Translations under genes and position numbers: made by a program | The notes under the pieces: generated by a model | Database searches by the model: none | What the model saw: only the letters and a program-made list of their open reading frames with translations | What the model was told of the DNA's origin: nothing | Shown: in pieces, positions 17,280 to 24,746 of the stretch | Layout of the letters: each line of letters opens with the position of its first letter | How positions within the stretch are numbered: position 1 is the first letter of the stretch | Assembly: GCA_029263315.1 (NCBI GenBank) | Contig: JAJCXR010000040.1 | Span: 62,001 to 126,000, forward strand | Length of the DNA stretch: 64,000 bases | Source: Acidobacteriota bacterium | Lineage (GTDB): Bacteria; Acidobacteriota; Thermoanaerobaculia; Multivoradales; J023 | Direction of reading: 5' to 3'

Positions 17280-18160
17280 GTCTCCTGAGTCTCATGGCGA
17301 ACCCTCGCGACGGCGACGCGGACCGCGGGTTGAGCCTCGAGGCTCGGTTGGATCAGGCGCAAGAAAAGCTCCTGCAATATGCCCGAGACCTCGATACGAC
17401 GCGGGGCTTGCTGAGCCAACGGGAAACCGAGCTGGCCCGTGTGCAGCGTCAGTTGTCGCTCTACGCGGAACGCCTCGAAGTTTCCCGTCGGGCCACGGCG
17501 CAGCGCTCCTGCGAGCTCGAATCGGTGCACCTCGACACCGTCCGGCGTCTGATGCAAGCCGCCAAGTTCCGGGACTGCGAGACCGGTGTCCACCTGCGGC
17601 GTATCTCCCGACTGTGTGGCGAAGCCGCCCGCTATCTGGCCTGGCCGGAGGAGGAAGCGCTCCTGGTGCAGGAGGCCTCGGCCCTACATGACATCGGCAA
17701 GATAGGCATCAGCGACTCGATCCTGGGCAAGGAGGGTCCCCTGAACGACGACGAATGGCAGATGATGAAGACCCATACCGTCATCGGCGCCCAACTCCTC
17801 GAAAATTCGGCCTCACCCCTGTTGCAATGTGCCCGCGAGATCGCCCTCTGCCATCACGAGCGCTGGGACGGGAGCGGCTACCCTTACGGCCTGGTGGGCG
17901 ACGCGATCCCGCCAAGGGCTCGCCTGGTGATGCTCTGCGACCAATATGACGCCTTGCGCAGCGTCCGTCCCTACAAACCGGCCTACGACCACGCCACGGC
18001 CTGCACCATCCTGCTCGAAGGCGACGGTAAAACACGGCCACAGCACTTCGACCCCGCCTTTCTCGACCTCTTCTCGAACATCCACACGATCTTCGAAACC
18101 GCGTGGGACGAGCTGATGCTCGACGACTCCGAGACCGTCGCCGGTTTGCTCTACGCCTGA
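17276..18160 (+). CDS. HD-GYP domain phosphodiesterase
   Basis: 294 residues from a GTG that overlaps the preceding stop; an ATG at 17294 is an alternative. An N-terminal coiled coil (about 20-80) leads to an HD-GYP domain with His138-Asp139 in LHDIGKIGI and the GYP signature HHERWDGSGYP at about 196-206. HD-GYP proteins hydrolyse cyclic di-GMP to pGpG or GMP in the cytoplasm. The usual attached receiver is encoded separately by the overlapping upstream gene, so the pair looks like a split form of the common receiver-HD-GYP regulator. Confidence 0.93.
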   Translation: MSLLSLMANPRDGDADRGLSLEARLDQAQEKLLQYARDLDTTRGLLSQRETELARVQRQLSLYAERLEVSRRATAQRSCELESVHLDTVRRLMQAAKFRDCETGVHLRRISRLCGEAARYLAWPEEEALLVQEASALHDIGKIGISDSILGKEGPLNDDEWQMMKTHTVIGAQLLENSASPLLQCAREIALCHHERWDGSGYPYGLVGDAIPPRARLVMLCDQYDALRSVRPYKPAYDHATACTILLEGDGKTRPQHFDPAFLDLFSNIHTIFETAWDELMLDDSETVAGLLYA

Positions 18161-18205
18161 GCTCCGTCATACCGGCCGCGGCCCTGGATGCGATAGCCTT
18201 GGGCC

Positions 18206-19081
18206 ATGCAGCTGCCCATCGACGACCGCTATTTGATACCCCTCGAAGGGGGACATTCCGTCACCCTCGGCTGGCCGGCGGAGACCGGAGGCCGTCCTTG
18301 GGGGGTGACCTGGCATTGGACGGCAACCTGGGACTTGGAGCACTGTAGTCGGTTGCTGGGCGGCCCCAACGCCGAACGCCGCGGCGTCGCCTCGGCCCAT
18401 CTCGCGGTCGGTCGCAACCTGCGGGAGGGAATTCACCGCTATGTCGGTTTCGAGAACCGCAGCTGGCACGCCGGCAAGCTCCAAACCTTGCGTTTCGATG
18501 GCCAGCCTCGCCTCGATCCGGCCTGGAAAGCCAGCCGCACGACGATTGGTATCGAGGCGGTCTACATCGGCTATGCACGTCAAGAGGTCCCCCGGCAGGA
18601 CGATTGGCGACGGGTCGACTCGCCGGACGGTCAACAACAAATGTGGCTACCCCCTTGGCCCGCTGAGCAGCTGGATATGTTGGTGGAGGTGGGCCGCCGC
18701 ATCGTCGCTCGCTGGCCGACCATCCGTCCACGCCATCACCATGGCCACCATGATCTCTGCCCCGGCTACAAAGTGGACCCGGCGGGTTTTCCGTTTGCCC
18801 AGGTGCTACGCCGCATCTACGATGATCCCGAGGTGCCCGATGTTTGGTCCGGCGTCGAAACCATCGAGCAACGGCATCGGGTCTTGGCCCGCTGTGGGCT
18901 CGATCCCCGCCCTGAGGACGGCGCCTCCTGGGGCCCCGCCAGCGACGCCGCCCTGCGCCGTCTACAACGGCGCCTCGGTTTGGTGGTGGACGGCATGTGG
19001 ACCAGCTTCGTCAGTTGGCGCCTGCACGACGAGTTGGCGGCCCAGGGCACCGATCTGCTGGCGGTGGGCGGCGGCGGCTGA
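18206..19081 (+). CDS. N-acetylmuramoyl-L-alanine amidase with peptidoglycan-binding domain
   Basis: 291 residues. The amidase_2-type catalytic domain is at about 1-200, with candidate zinc histidines in VTWHWTAT and in HHGHHDLCPG, where the last motif is typical of AmpD-like amidases (H-D-x-CPG-x-K-x-DPG/AGF). A C-terminal helical domain (about 225-285, GPASDAALRRLQRRLGLVVDG) matches the PG_binding_1 repeat. No clear signal peptide is seen, so it may act in the cytoplasm on imported muropeptides as AmpD does, or be exported by another route. It shares 1 base or less of spacing with the convergent epmA. Confidence 0.88.
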   Translation: MQLPIDDRYLIPLEGGHSVTLGWPAETGGRPWGVTWHWTATWDLEHCSRLLGGPNAERRGVASAHLAVGRNLREGIHRYVGFENRSWHAGKLQTLRFDGQPRLDPAWKASRTTIGIEAVYIGYARQEVPRQDDWRRVDSPDGQQQMWLPPWPAEQLDMLVEVGRRIVARWPTIRPRHHHGHHDLCPGYKVDPAGFPFAQVLRRIYDDPEVPDVWSGVETIEQRHRVLARCGLDPRPEDGASWGPASDAALRRLQRRLGLVVDGMWTSFVSWRLHDELAAQGTDLLAVGGGG

Positions 19082-20083
19082 TCAGGCCCGGTCGACGGCG
19101 AAGGCCAGCACGCCGGCGATGTTGTCGACCCCGAGCCGCAGCATCAGCAGGCGATCCAGCCCCATCGCCACCCCAGCACAATCACCGATACCCGCTTCGA
19201 GGGCGGCGAGCAGGCGCTCGTCCAGGGGCACCGCCGGGCGACCGCTCGCCCGACGCGCTTCGAGATCCGCCATGAACCGACGGCGCTGCTCTTCGGCATC
19301 TGCCAGCTCGTGGAATCCATTGGCCAGCTCGACACCGTTCAGGTAGACCTCGAAGCGCTCCGCCACGGCCGCTTGACCGGTCTCGGGAGCGGCGGGACGC
19401 AGTCTCGCCAAAGCCGCTTGGGAGGCGGGGAAATCGAAAACGAAGGTGGGGCGTCCCCCGCTTCCCAAGGCCGGCTCGACGGCGTGGCTCCACAGCAAAT
19501 GCAGCCAGTCGTCGCGGCTCGCCGTCTCCATGCCCTGGGCTCGCAGCTCGATCTCGGCGGCCCGCCGGGCCAAGTCGTGCGGCGTTGCGCTGTGGGGATC
19601 CAGCTTCAAGTGCTGGGCGAAGAGCTGGCCGTAAGTTTGCCGCCTGGCCGCTGGCGTCCCCAAGACCGCCGCCAGCAAGGCGTCCATCTCGTCCATCAGC
19701 TGATGATGGTCGAAACCCGGCCGGTACCATTCCAGCATGGTGAACTCGGGGTTGTGGCGCGACCCTTGCTCAGCGTCGCGGAAGGCTTTACAGATCTGGA
19801 AGATGGGGCCACTGCCCGCCGCCAACAGGCGCTTCATGGCAAATTCGGGCGATGTCTGCAGGAAGAGCGGGCGCTGCCCCGAGGCCAGGGAGACCCGACA
19901 GCTCAAGCTGTGCAAATGCAGGTCGGTGGCGGCAGCGGCGGCGAGCAACGGCGTCTCCACCTCCAGGACCCCTCGCGCCTCGAAGAAGCTGCGGATCTCG
20001 GCGTAGAGTCGCGATCGCTGTCGCAGAGTCTCGAGGTCAGCGCTGGGGCGCCAGGTGACCGTCGAGCGCCGGACGGTGGTCAT
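19082..20083 (-). CDS. epmA: EF-P lysine (beta-lysyl) transferase EpmA
   Basis: 333 residues, close to the 325 of the E. coli enzyme. It is a class II lysyl-tRNA-synthetase-like catalytic domain without the anticodon-binding domain. Visible motifs include VETPLLAAA, a motif-2 type FQICKAFRDAE and FTMLEWYRPG, and the C-terminal GIGDCAGVAMGLDRLLML (motif 3). It activates (R)-beta-lysine with ATP and attaches it to the conserved lysine of elongation factor P. Its ATG shares one base with the efp stop codon (TAATG), so efp and epmA form a coupled operon. The partner aminomutase gene lies just across the divergent promoter region. Confidence 0.95.
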   Translation of the reverse strand: MTTVRRSTVTWRPSADLETLRQRSRLYAEIRSFFEARGVLEVETPLLAAAAATDLHLHSLSCRVSLASGQRPLFLQTSPEFAMKRLLAAGSGPIFQICKAFRDAEQGSRHNPEFTMLEWYRPGFDHHQLMDEMDALLAAVLGTPAARRQTYGQLFAQHLKLDPHSATPHDLARRAAEIELRAQGMETASRDDWLHLLWSHAVEPALGSGGRPTFVFDFPASQAALARLRPAAPETGQAAVAERFEVYLNGVELANGFHELADAEEQRRRFMADLEARRASGRPAVPLDERLLAALEAGIGDCAGVAMGLDRLLMLRLGVDNIAGVLAFAVDRA

Positions 20084-20652
20084 TACTCCTTGGCGCGGGA
20101 CTGATAATCACCGGTGCGGGTGTCCACCCGGATCACTTCGTCGATGCCGATGAACAGGGGCACTCGGATGACCGCACCGGTTTCCAGGGTGGCCGCCTTG
20201 CTACCACCGCCGGAGGTGTCGCCCTTGAGACCGGGATCGGTATCCGTCACCTTGAGGTTGACGAAGTTCGGCACCGTCACCGAGATCGCTTGGCCATTCC
20301 ACAGGGTGATATCGCAGAACTCTTCCTCTTTGATCCACTTCACGGCATCGCCCATCGCTTCCTCGCCGACGGCGTGCTGCTCGTAGGTGTCCGGAACCAT
20401 GAAATGCCAGGCGTCGACGTCCTTGTAGAGGTACTGCATGGAGGTCTCGTGCACATCGGCAGCTTCGATCGTCTCCCCGGACTTGAAAGTCTTATCCATT
20501 ACCCGACCGTTGATCAGATTGCGCAGCTTGACGCGGCTGAAGGCCTGGCCCTTGCCGGGTTTGACGAATTGATTCTCGATGATGGAACACGGATCGTTGT
20601 CGAGCATCACTTTGAGCCCGGACTTGAATTGACTGGTGTTGTAAGTCGCCAT
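20083..20652 (-). CDS. efp: Translation elongation factor P
   Basis: 189 residues, the normal length, with KOW-like, OB and C-terminal domains. The modification loop reads KPGKGQAF, and the target lysine is Lys34, which is the residue modified in bacteria with EpmA/EpmB. The protein binds ribosomes stalled at consecutive prolines and stimulates peptide-bond formation. A strong ribosome site (GAGGAAA) precedes the ATG. It is the first gene of an efp-epmA operon, divergent from epmB with about 228 bases between. Confidence 0.98.
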   Translation of the reverse strand: MATYNTSQFKSGLKVMLDNDPCSIIENQFVKPGKGQAFSRVKLRNLINGRVMDKTFKSGETIEAADVHETSMQYLYKDVDAWHFMVPDTYEQHAVGEEAMGDAVKWIKEEEFCDITLWNGQAISVTVPNFVNLKVTDTDPGLKGDTSGGGSKAATLETGAVIRVPLFIGIDEVIRVDTRTGDYQSRAKE

Positions 20653-20880
20653 TGTGCTTTCCTCTCGGCGTTGCAGCGTGGGACCCTGAGCAGGCTCGGC
20701 AGCATGTCGTCCTGGACGGAGACGGCCAAGCTCCCCTCGCTGGCGGCATTATCTGATGCGTGAATCGTATTGTACCGACCCAACCACCGAGCTCATCGGC
20801 ATTCCTCGGGGAAGCCAGGGTCAGCGCATCACGGTGTTTGAAGTCTTGTCGTCGACCCCGCAAGGGGGTAACGTCGGCTC

Positions 20881-22011
20881 ATGATATCCCGAACCTCGAC
20901 CCCACCGCCAAGCCCCAAGTCTGGCCAAGTCTTCGAAGCGCCCCGTGGGGCCCTCAGCCAAGGTCTCGGGCGACCCCCGGCAGCAACCTGGCAACGGAGC
21001 ATGAGGAGCTCGATCCGCCGACTCGACGACCTCCTCGAAGCCCTCGACCTCGAGGCGGTCCAGTTGGCCGATGGCCACGTCGCCCGGCGGGGTGATGCCT
21101 TGGACGAGTTTCCGCTGCGCGTGCCACGGCCCTTTGTCGACCGCATGGTGCCCGGCGATGCGCAGGACCCTCTGCTGCGACAAGTGCTGCCCACGGGGGA
21201 GGAGATGCAACCCAGCGACGGCTTTGTCATCGATCCCTTGACGGAAGGGCCCGCCTCGCCCGTTCCGGGCCTGCTGCACAAATACCGCGGTCGCGTCTTG
21301 ATGGTCACCACCGGCGCCTGCGCCATCCACTGCCGCTATTGCTTTCGCCGTCATTTCCCCTACACCGAGCACAGCCCCCACGGCGATCGACCCGGGCTGG
21401 CAACCGGAGGATCCCCCTGGCAGCGGGCCCTCGACTACATCGCCGCCGACAACAGCATCGAAGAGGTCATTCTCAGCGGCGGCGACCCCCTGTCCTCGAG
21501 CGACGACAAGCTGGCGTCCCTGGCGGACGCCCTGACGTCGATTCCTCACCTGCGGCGGCTGCGTCTGCACACCCGCTTGCCGGTGGTGCTGCCCGAGCGG
21601 GTGGACGATCGCCTGCTGTCGTGGCTCAGAAAGGGCCGCCTACAGAAAGTCGTGGTGCTTCATATCAACCACGGAAACGAAATAGATGGTAGTGTTGCTG
21701 AGGCCGCAGCACAGCTGCGCAACATCGGGGTGACGCTCCTCAATCAGGCCGTACTTCTGAGGGGCGTCAACGATTCGGTGGAAGCTCTGGTCAATCTAAG
21801 TCAAAACCTATTCGAAGTAGGGGTCATGCCTTATTATCTCCACCTGCTGGATAAAGTCCGGGGAGCCGCCCACTTCGAAGTCGAAGAATCCAGAGCCCAA
21901 CGAATTTTTCGGGATGTTTTAGCGAGTTTGCCAGGTTTCCTCGTGCCACGGTTGGTGCGTGAGATTCCCACTGCTGGCTCAAAAATGCCCGTTCCACTCA
22001 TCGAGCGTTGA
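20881..22011 (+). CDS. epmB: EF-P (R)-beta-lysine-forming lysine 2,3-aminomutase EpmB
   Basis: 376 residues. It is a radical-SAM protein with the cluster motif CX3CX2C at Cys147, Cys151 and Cys154 (CAIHCRYC), followed by FRRHFPY as in E. coli EpmB. The PLP-lysine region LHLLDKVRGAAHF is present near residue 320. It turns (S)-lysine into (R)-beta-lysine using SAM, a [4Fe-4S] cluster and PLP, supplying EpmA. The 5' leader lacks a strong ribosome site. The last third of the gene is less GC-rich than its first two thirds. No epmC hydroxylase is seen in the window. Confidence 0.95.
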   Translation: MISRTSTPPPSPKSGQVFEAPRGALSQGLGRPPAATWQRSMRSSIRRLDDLLEALDLEAVQLADGHVARRGDALDEFPLRVPRPFVDRMVPGDAQDPLLRQVLPTGEEMQPSDGFVIDPLTEGPASPVPGLLHKYRGRVLMVTTGACAIHCRYCFRRHFPYTEHSPHGDRPGLATGGSPWQRALDYIAADNSIEEVILSGGDPLSSSDDKLASLADALTSIPHLRRLRLHTRLPVVLPERVDDRLLSWLRKGRLQKVVVLHINHGNEIDGSVAEAAAQLRNIGVTLLNQAVLLRGVNDSVEALVNLSQNLFEVGVMPYYLHLLDKVRGAAHFEVEESRAQRIFRDVLASLPGFLVPRLVREIPTAGSKMPVPLIER

Positions 22012-22021
22012 ATTCTTCGGA

Positions 22022-22038
22022 TAGCCCCGACGGGGCTA
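22022..22038. other. Compact hairpin after epmB
   Basis: TAGCCCC and GGGGCTA are separated by three bases, beginning 10 bases after the epmB stop. There is no T-run after it on the plus strand. It may be a weak terminator or an mRNA end-protecting hairpin. A second small hairpin (GATTCC/GGAATC) is at 22093-22107. The rest of the gap up to the ankyrin gene is AT-richer than average, and I see nothing else in it. Confidence 0.45.
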
Positions 22039-22159
22039 CCTCGATGGATGGTCGTCAGAATCGTAATGTTTTCCAAGTCCGCCCCCGTCACTGATTCCTG
22101 AGGAATCGGCGAGGTGCGAAAATTTCACATATTTGAGGCGTAGCCGCCGAGGAGGGGCC

Positions 22160-23674
22160 TTGACCACACTCTTCGACGCGATCGAACGTGCCGACGCGGG
22201 TGAAGTCTGGCAACTTTGTCAGAAAGAAACCGAGCTCAGCATGATCGATGAGTCCACAGGAATGACCGCCCTGGCCCATGCGGCCGAATCCGGTCAACGC
22301 GAAATCGTCCGTACGTTGCTCGATGCCGGGGCTAATCCCGACCTCGGGGGTGTGACGACCCCCCTGGAAGCTGCCGTCGTCGAAGGTCATGCCGAAGTGG
22401 CCAAGATCTTGATCACCGCCGGCGCCGACGTCAACCGAGCCGTCGAAGACGGGTTCACCCCCCTGATGACGGCCGCAGCCACCGGCGACCTGCTGTTGGT
22501 GGAAGTGCTACTGGCCGCCGGCGCCCGTCCCCGCAAGACCAACGACGAAGGTCAGACGGCCATCTCCTTGGCCAAGGAAGCGGGCCACGAGACCATCGTG
22601 ACCCTGCTGCGTCAGAGCCGTCGACGTAAGCGCCCTGAGGCCAAGACCGCCGACCCGAGCGAAGACGGCAAGGGCAAATCGGGCACCAGCAAGAGCCCCA
22701 AGGCGAGCCGAAAAGGAGCTCCGGCTGCCGCCGAGGCTGCTGGCAAGACCAACGCCGAAGAGGCGGTGGCCGAACCACCGACCGGAGCCGAGGACAAAAC
22801 CCTCGATGCCGACACGCTAGACACCGAGACGGTAGAGGTACCCGTCGAGGCCGTCGGCGAAGGCACTGGGGAGGCCGAGGAGGCCGAGGAGGCCAAATCC
22901 AAGGTCGCCGACGACCGGGATGGGACAGCGGCGAAAGACGGCGAGTCGAACAGCGGCGCGGCCGAGGCTCAGGACGTCGAGACCCCGGAGAGCAACGACA
23001 CGGCTCCGCAAGCCGCCAAGCGGGCTGAGCCGAAAGACCAAGACACCCAGCCACCGGCGGCCGCGGCACCGGTGGAAGACCTCGAGGAGCAGACCGAGGC
23101 TTTGGCGGCCTTGGCGGAGAAGAACAAGGGCGCTGCCCTGAGCAAGAAGGTGAAGAGCTTCGAGGCCGGTTTGGAAGCCCGGGACCCGGAAGGTCGAACT
23201 TTGCTGATGATCGCCGCCAAACGGGGCGACGTGGCGCTGGTCTCTTGGTTGCTGGATCAAGGCGCCGATGCCGAAGCGATCGACCAACCGCGCATCGGCC
23301 ATACGGTGTTGGTCCATGCCACCCAGAGCTTGTCTCCACAGCGGGATCAGATCATCCGGCGCTTGGTGGAAGCTGGGGTCGACATCAACCGTCCCTGTGG
23401 CCAACGTCGTCGCACGCCCTTGATGCACGCCGCCGACGCCGATGTCTACTTGGACCGCGTCGAGGGGCCGGTTTTCGCCCATTCGACCAAGACCTTGATC
23501 GAGCTCGGGGCCCACATGGAGGCCAAGGATGCGCGGGGCAATACGGCCTGGCAATTGATCAAGAAAGATGCCATCGGCGCTCCGACCTATGGCGCCAGCC
23601 GGCGGCGTCTGCATCAAATGCTGCGCGTCCTCGAGCATGGAGGCGCCGTTCCCATCGCCAGTCATGCCGTGTGA
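22160..23674 (+). CDS. Ankyrin-repeat protein
   Basis: 504 residues from a TTG at 22160 preceded by GAGGAGGGG; an earlier in-frame TTG at 22133 lacks such a site. Four ankyrin repeats at about 25-155 (TALAHAAESGQREIVRTLL, TPLEAAVVEGHAEVAKIL, TPLMTAAATGDLLLVEVL, TAISLAKEAGHETIVTLL) are followed by a roughly 185-residue Ala/Glu/Lys/Asp-rich disordered linker. A second ankyrin block runs from about 345 to 490 (TLLMIAAKRGDVALVSWLL and on). No signal peptide is seen, so it is probably cytoplasmic and mediates protein contacts. Its end overlaps the start of the trypsin-like protease gene by 11 bases, which suggests the two function together, perhaps across the membrane. Confidence 0.88.
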   Translation: MTTLFDAIERADAGEVWQLCQKETELSMIDESTGMTALAHAAESGQREIVRTLLDAGANPDLGGVTTPLEAAVVEGHAEVAKILITAGADVNRAVEDGFTPLMTAAATGDLLLVEVLLAAGARPRKTNDEGQTAISLAKEAGHETIVTLLRQSRRRKRPEAKTADPSEDGKGKSGTSKSPKASRKGAPAAAEAAGKTNAEEAVAEPPTGAEDKTLDADTLDTETVEVPVEAVGEGTGEAEEAEEAKSKVADDRDGTAAKDGESNSGAAEAQDVETPESNDTAPQAAKRAEPKDQDTQPPAAAAPVEDLEEQTEALAALAEKNKGAALSKKVKSFEAGLEARDPEGRTLLMIAAKRGDVALVSWLLDQGADAEAIDQPRIGHTVLVHATQSLSPQRDQIIRRLVEAGVDINRPCGQRRRTPLMHAADADVYLDRVEGPVFAHSTKTLIELGAHMEAKDARGNTAWQLIKKDAIGAPTYGASRRRLHQMLRVLEHGGAVPIASHAV

Positions 23675-24560
23675 GAGCCGGGAGCCGAGGCGCAGGCGTG
23701 CCCCCCGCCCAAGGCGGTGGGTTGCCTGGTTGAGCCTGTTTTTTGCTTGGGGCCTCGCCGCCAGCCTCGTCGCCCCGCCTGGGCCAACGGAGGCTCAAGA
23801 GATGACGGCTCAGGACTTCAATGCCCAAGAGGTCAAAGCACAGGACGTCAAAGACCTGGCCCGCGAAGCCAAACCCGCCGTCGTGCTGCTCAAGGTGCTC
23901 GATCGCTTCGGCAACGATGTCGGCGTCGGCAGTGGATTCTTCATCACCAGCGATGGCGTGGTAGTCACCAACCACCATGTCATCGCCGGGGCTGCCGCCG
24001 TCGAAGCCCAACTGGACAACCGGGACAGCTTGCCGGTGCTGGGAATCCTGGCGCTGGACGAGAGCAACGATCTGGCCGTTCTGCAAGTGGATGGGGCCGG
24101 CCAGCGGGCCCTACCCTTGGCCTCCCGATCGCTGGATCTGGAGGTCGGCGAACGGGTCCTGGTGCTCGGTGGCCCACGGGGTTTGGCCAGCAGCTTGTCG
24201 GAGGGCATCGTCTCCGCCGTCCGTCTGCCCGGCGACCCGGTCTTGGACGAGCTACCCCAGAGCTCCCTGCTTCAAATCACCGCCTCCGCTTCCCCCGGCT
24301 CCAGCGGCTCGCCGGTGATCAATCTGCAGGGCGAGGCCATCGGCGTCGTGGTCAGCCAAGTGACGGCCGGTCAGAATCTCAATTTCGCCATCCCCATCGA
24401 AGCGGTGCACGATCTGCTGGACAGCATCGATCCCCAACAAACAGCCCAGCCCTTCGGCCGTTCCCCATTGGCCGGCGGCGACGGTTTCTTGGGCAACGCC
24501 GCCGCCTCCCTCGTTTTCTTCGTTTTTGTGGTCTGGGGCTATCGCCGCTTGATGCGCTAG
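23664..24560 (+). CDS. Trypsin-like serine protease with terminal membrane anchor
   Basis: 298 residues from the ATG at 23664. A basic, Arg-rich N-terminus leads to a hydrophobic segment (about 19-38) that is a signal peptide or anchor. A chymotrypsin-fold protease domain of DegP/HtrA type follows, with His105 (TNHHVIAG), Asp136 (ESNDLAVL) and Ser214 (PGSSGSPV). There is no PDZ domain. A second hydrophobic helix at the C-terminus (ASLVFFVFVVWGY) is followed by RRLMR, so the protease domain would sit in the periplasm tethered to the inner membrane. It is translationally coupled to the ankyrin gene. The substrate is unknown. Confidence 0.88.
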   Translation: MPCESREPRRRRAPRPRRWVAWLSLFFAWGLAASLVAPPGPTEAQEMTAQDFNAQEVKAQDVKDLAREAKPAVVLLKVLDRFGNDVGVGSGFFITSDGVVVTNHHVIAGAAAVEAQLDNRDSLPVLGILALDESNDLAVLQVDGAGQRALPLASRSLDLEVGERVLVLGGPRGLASSLSEGIVSAVRLPGDPVLDELPQSSLLQITASASPGSSGSPVINLQGEAIGVVVSQVTAGQNLNFAIPIEAVHDLLDSIDPQQTAQPFGRSPLAGGDGFLGNAAASLVFFVFVVWGYRRLMR

Positions 24561-24577
24561 TGAAGTGCGCCCAACAG

Positions 24578-24621
24578 ACGGCGTCTTGATTTCAACGGCG
24601 TCTTGATTTCACTTGATTTCA
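24578..24621. repeat. Tandem 17-bp direct repeat
   Basis: ACGGCGTCTTGATTTCA occurs twice in direct succession (24578-24594 and 24595-24611), and its last part, CTTGATTTCA, appears a third time. It lies between two convergent genes and looks like a recent slippage duplication. No hairpin or terminator is formed. Confidence 0.8.
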
Positions 24622-24746
24622 AAGGTCATTTCGGGTTCTGTCAAGGCGCACCGAGGCAGTTAGCTCGGGAATATTCCGAGAAGATGCAACACAGACTGAG
24701 CGCCAAAGGGGCCGAAAGTGAGACGCCGGATTTGTGGCGCATTACC

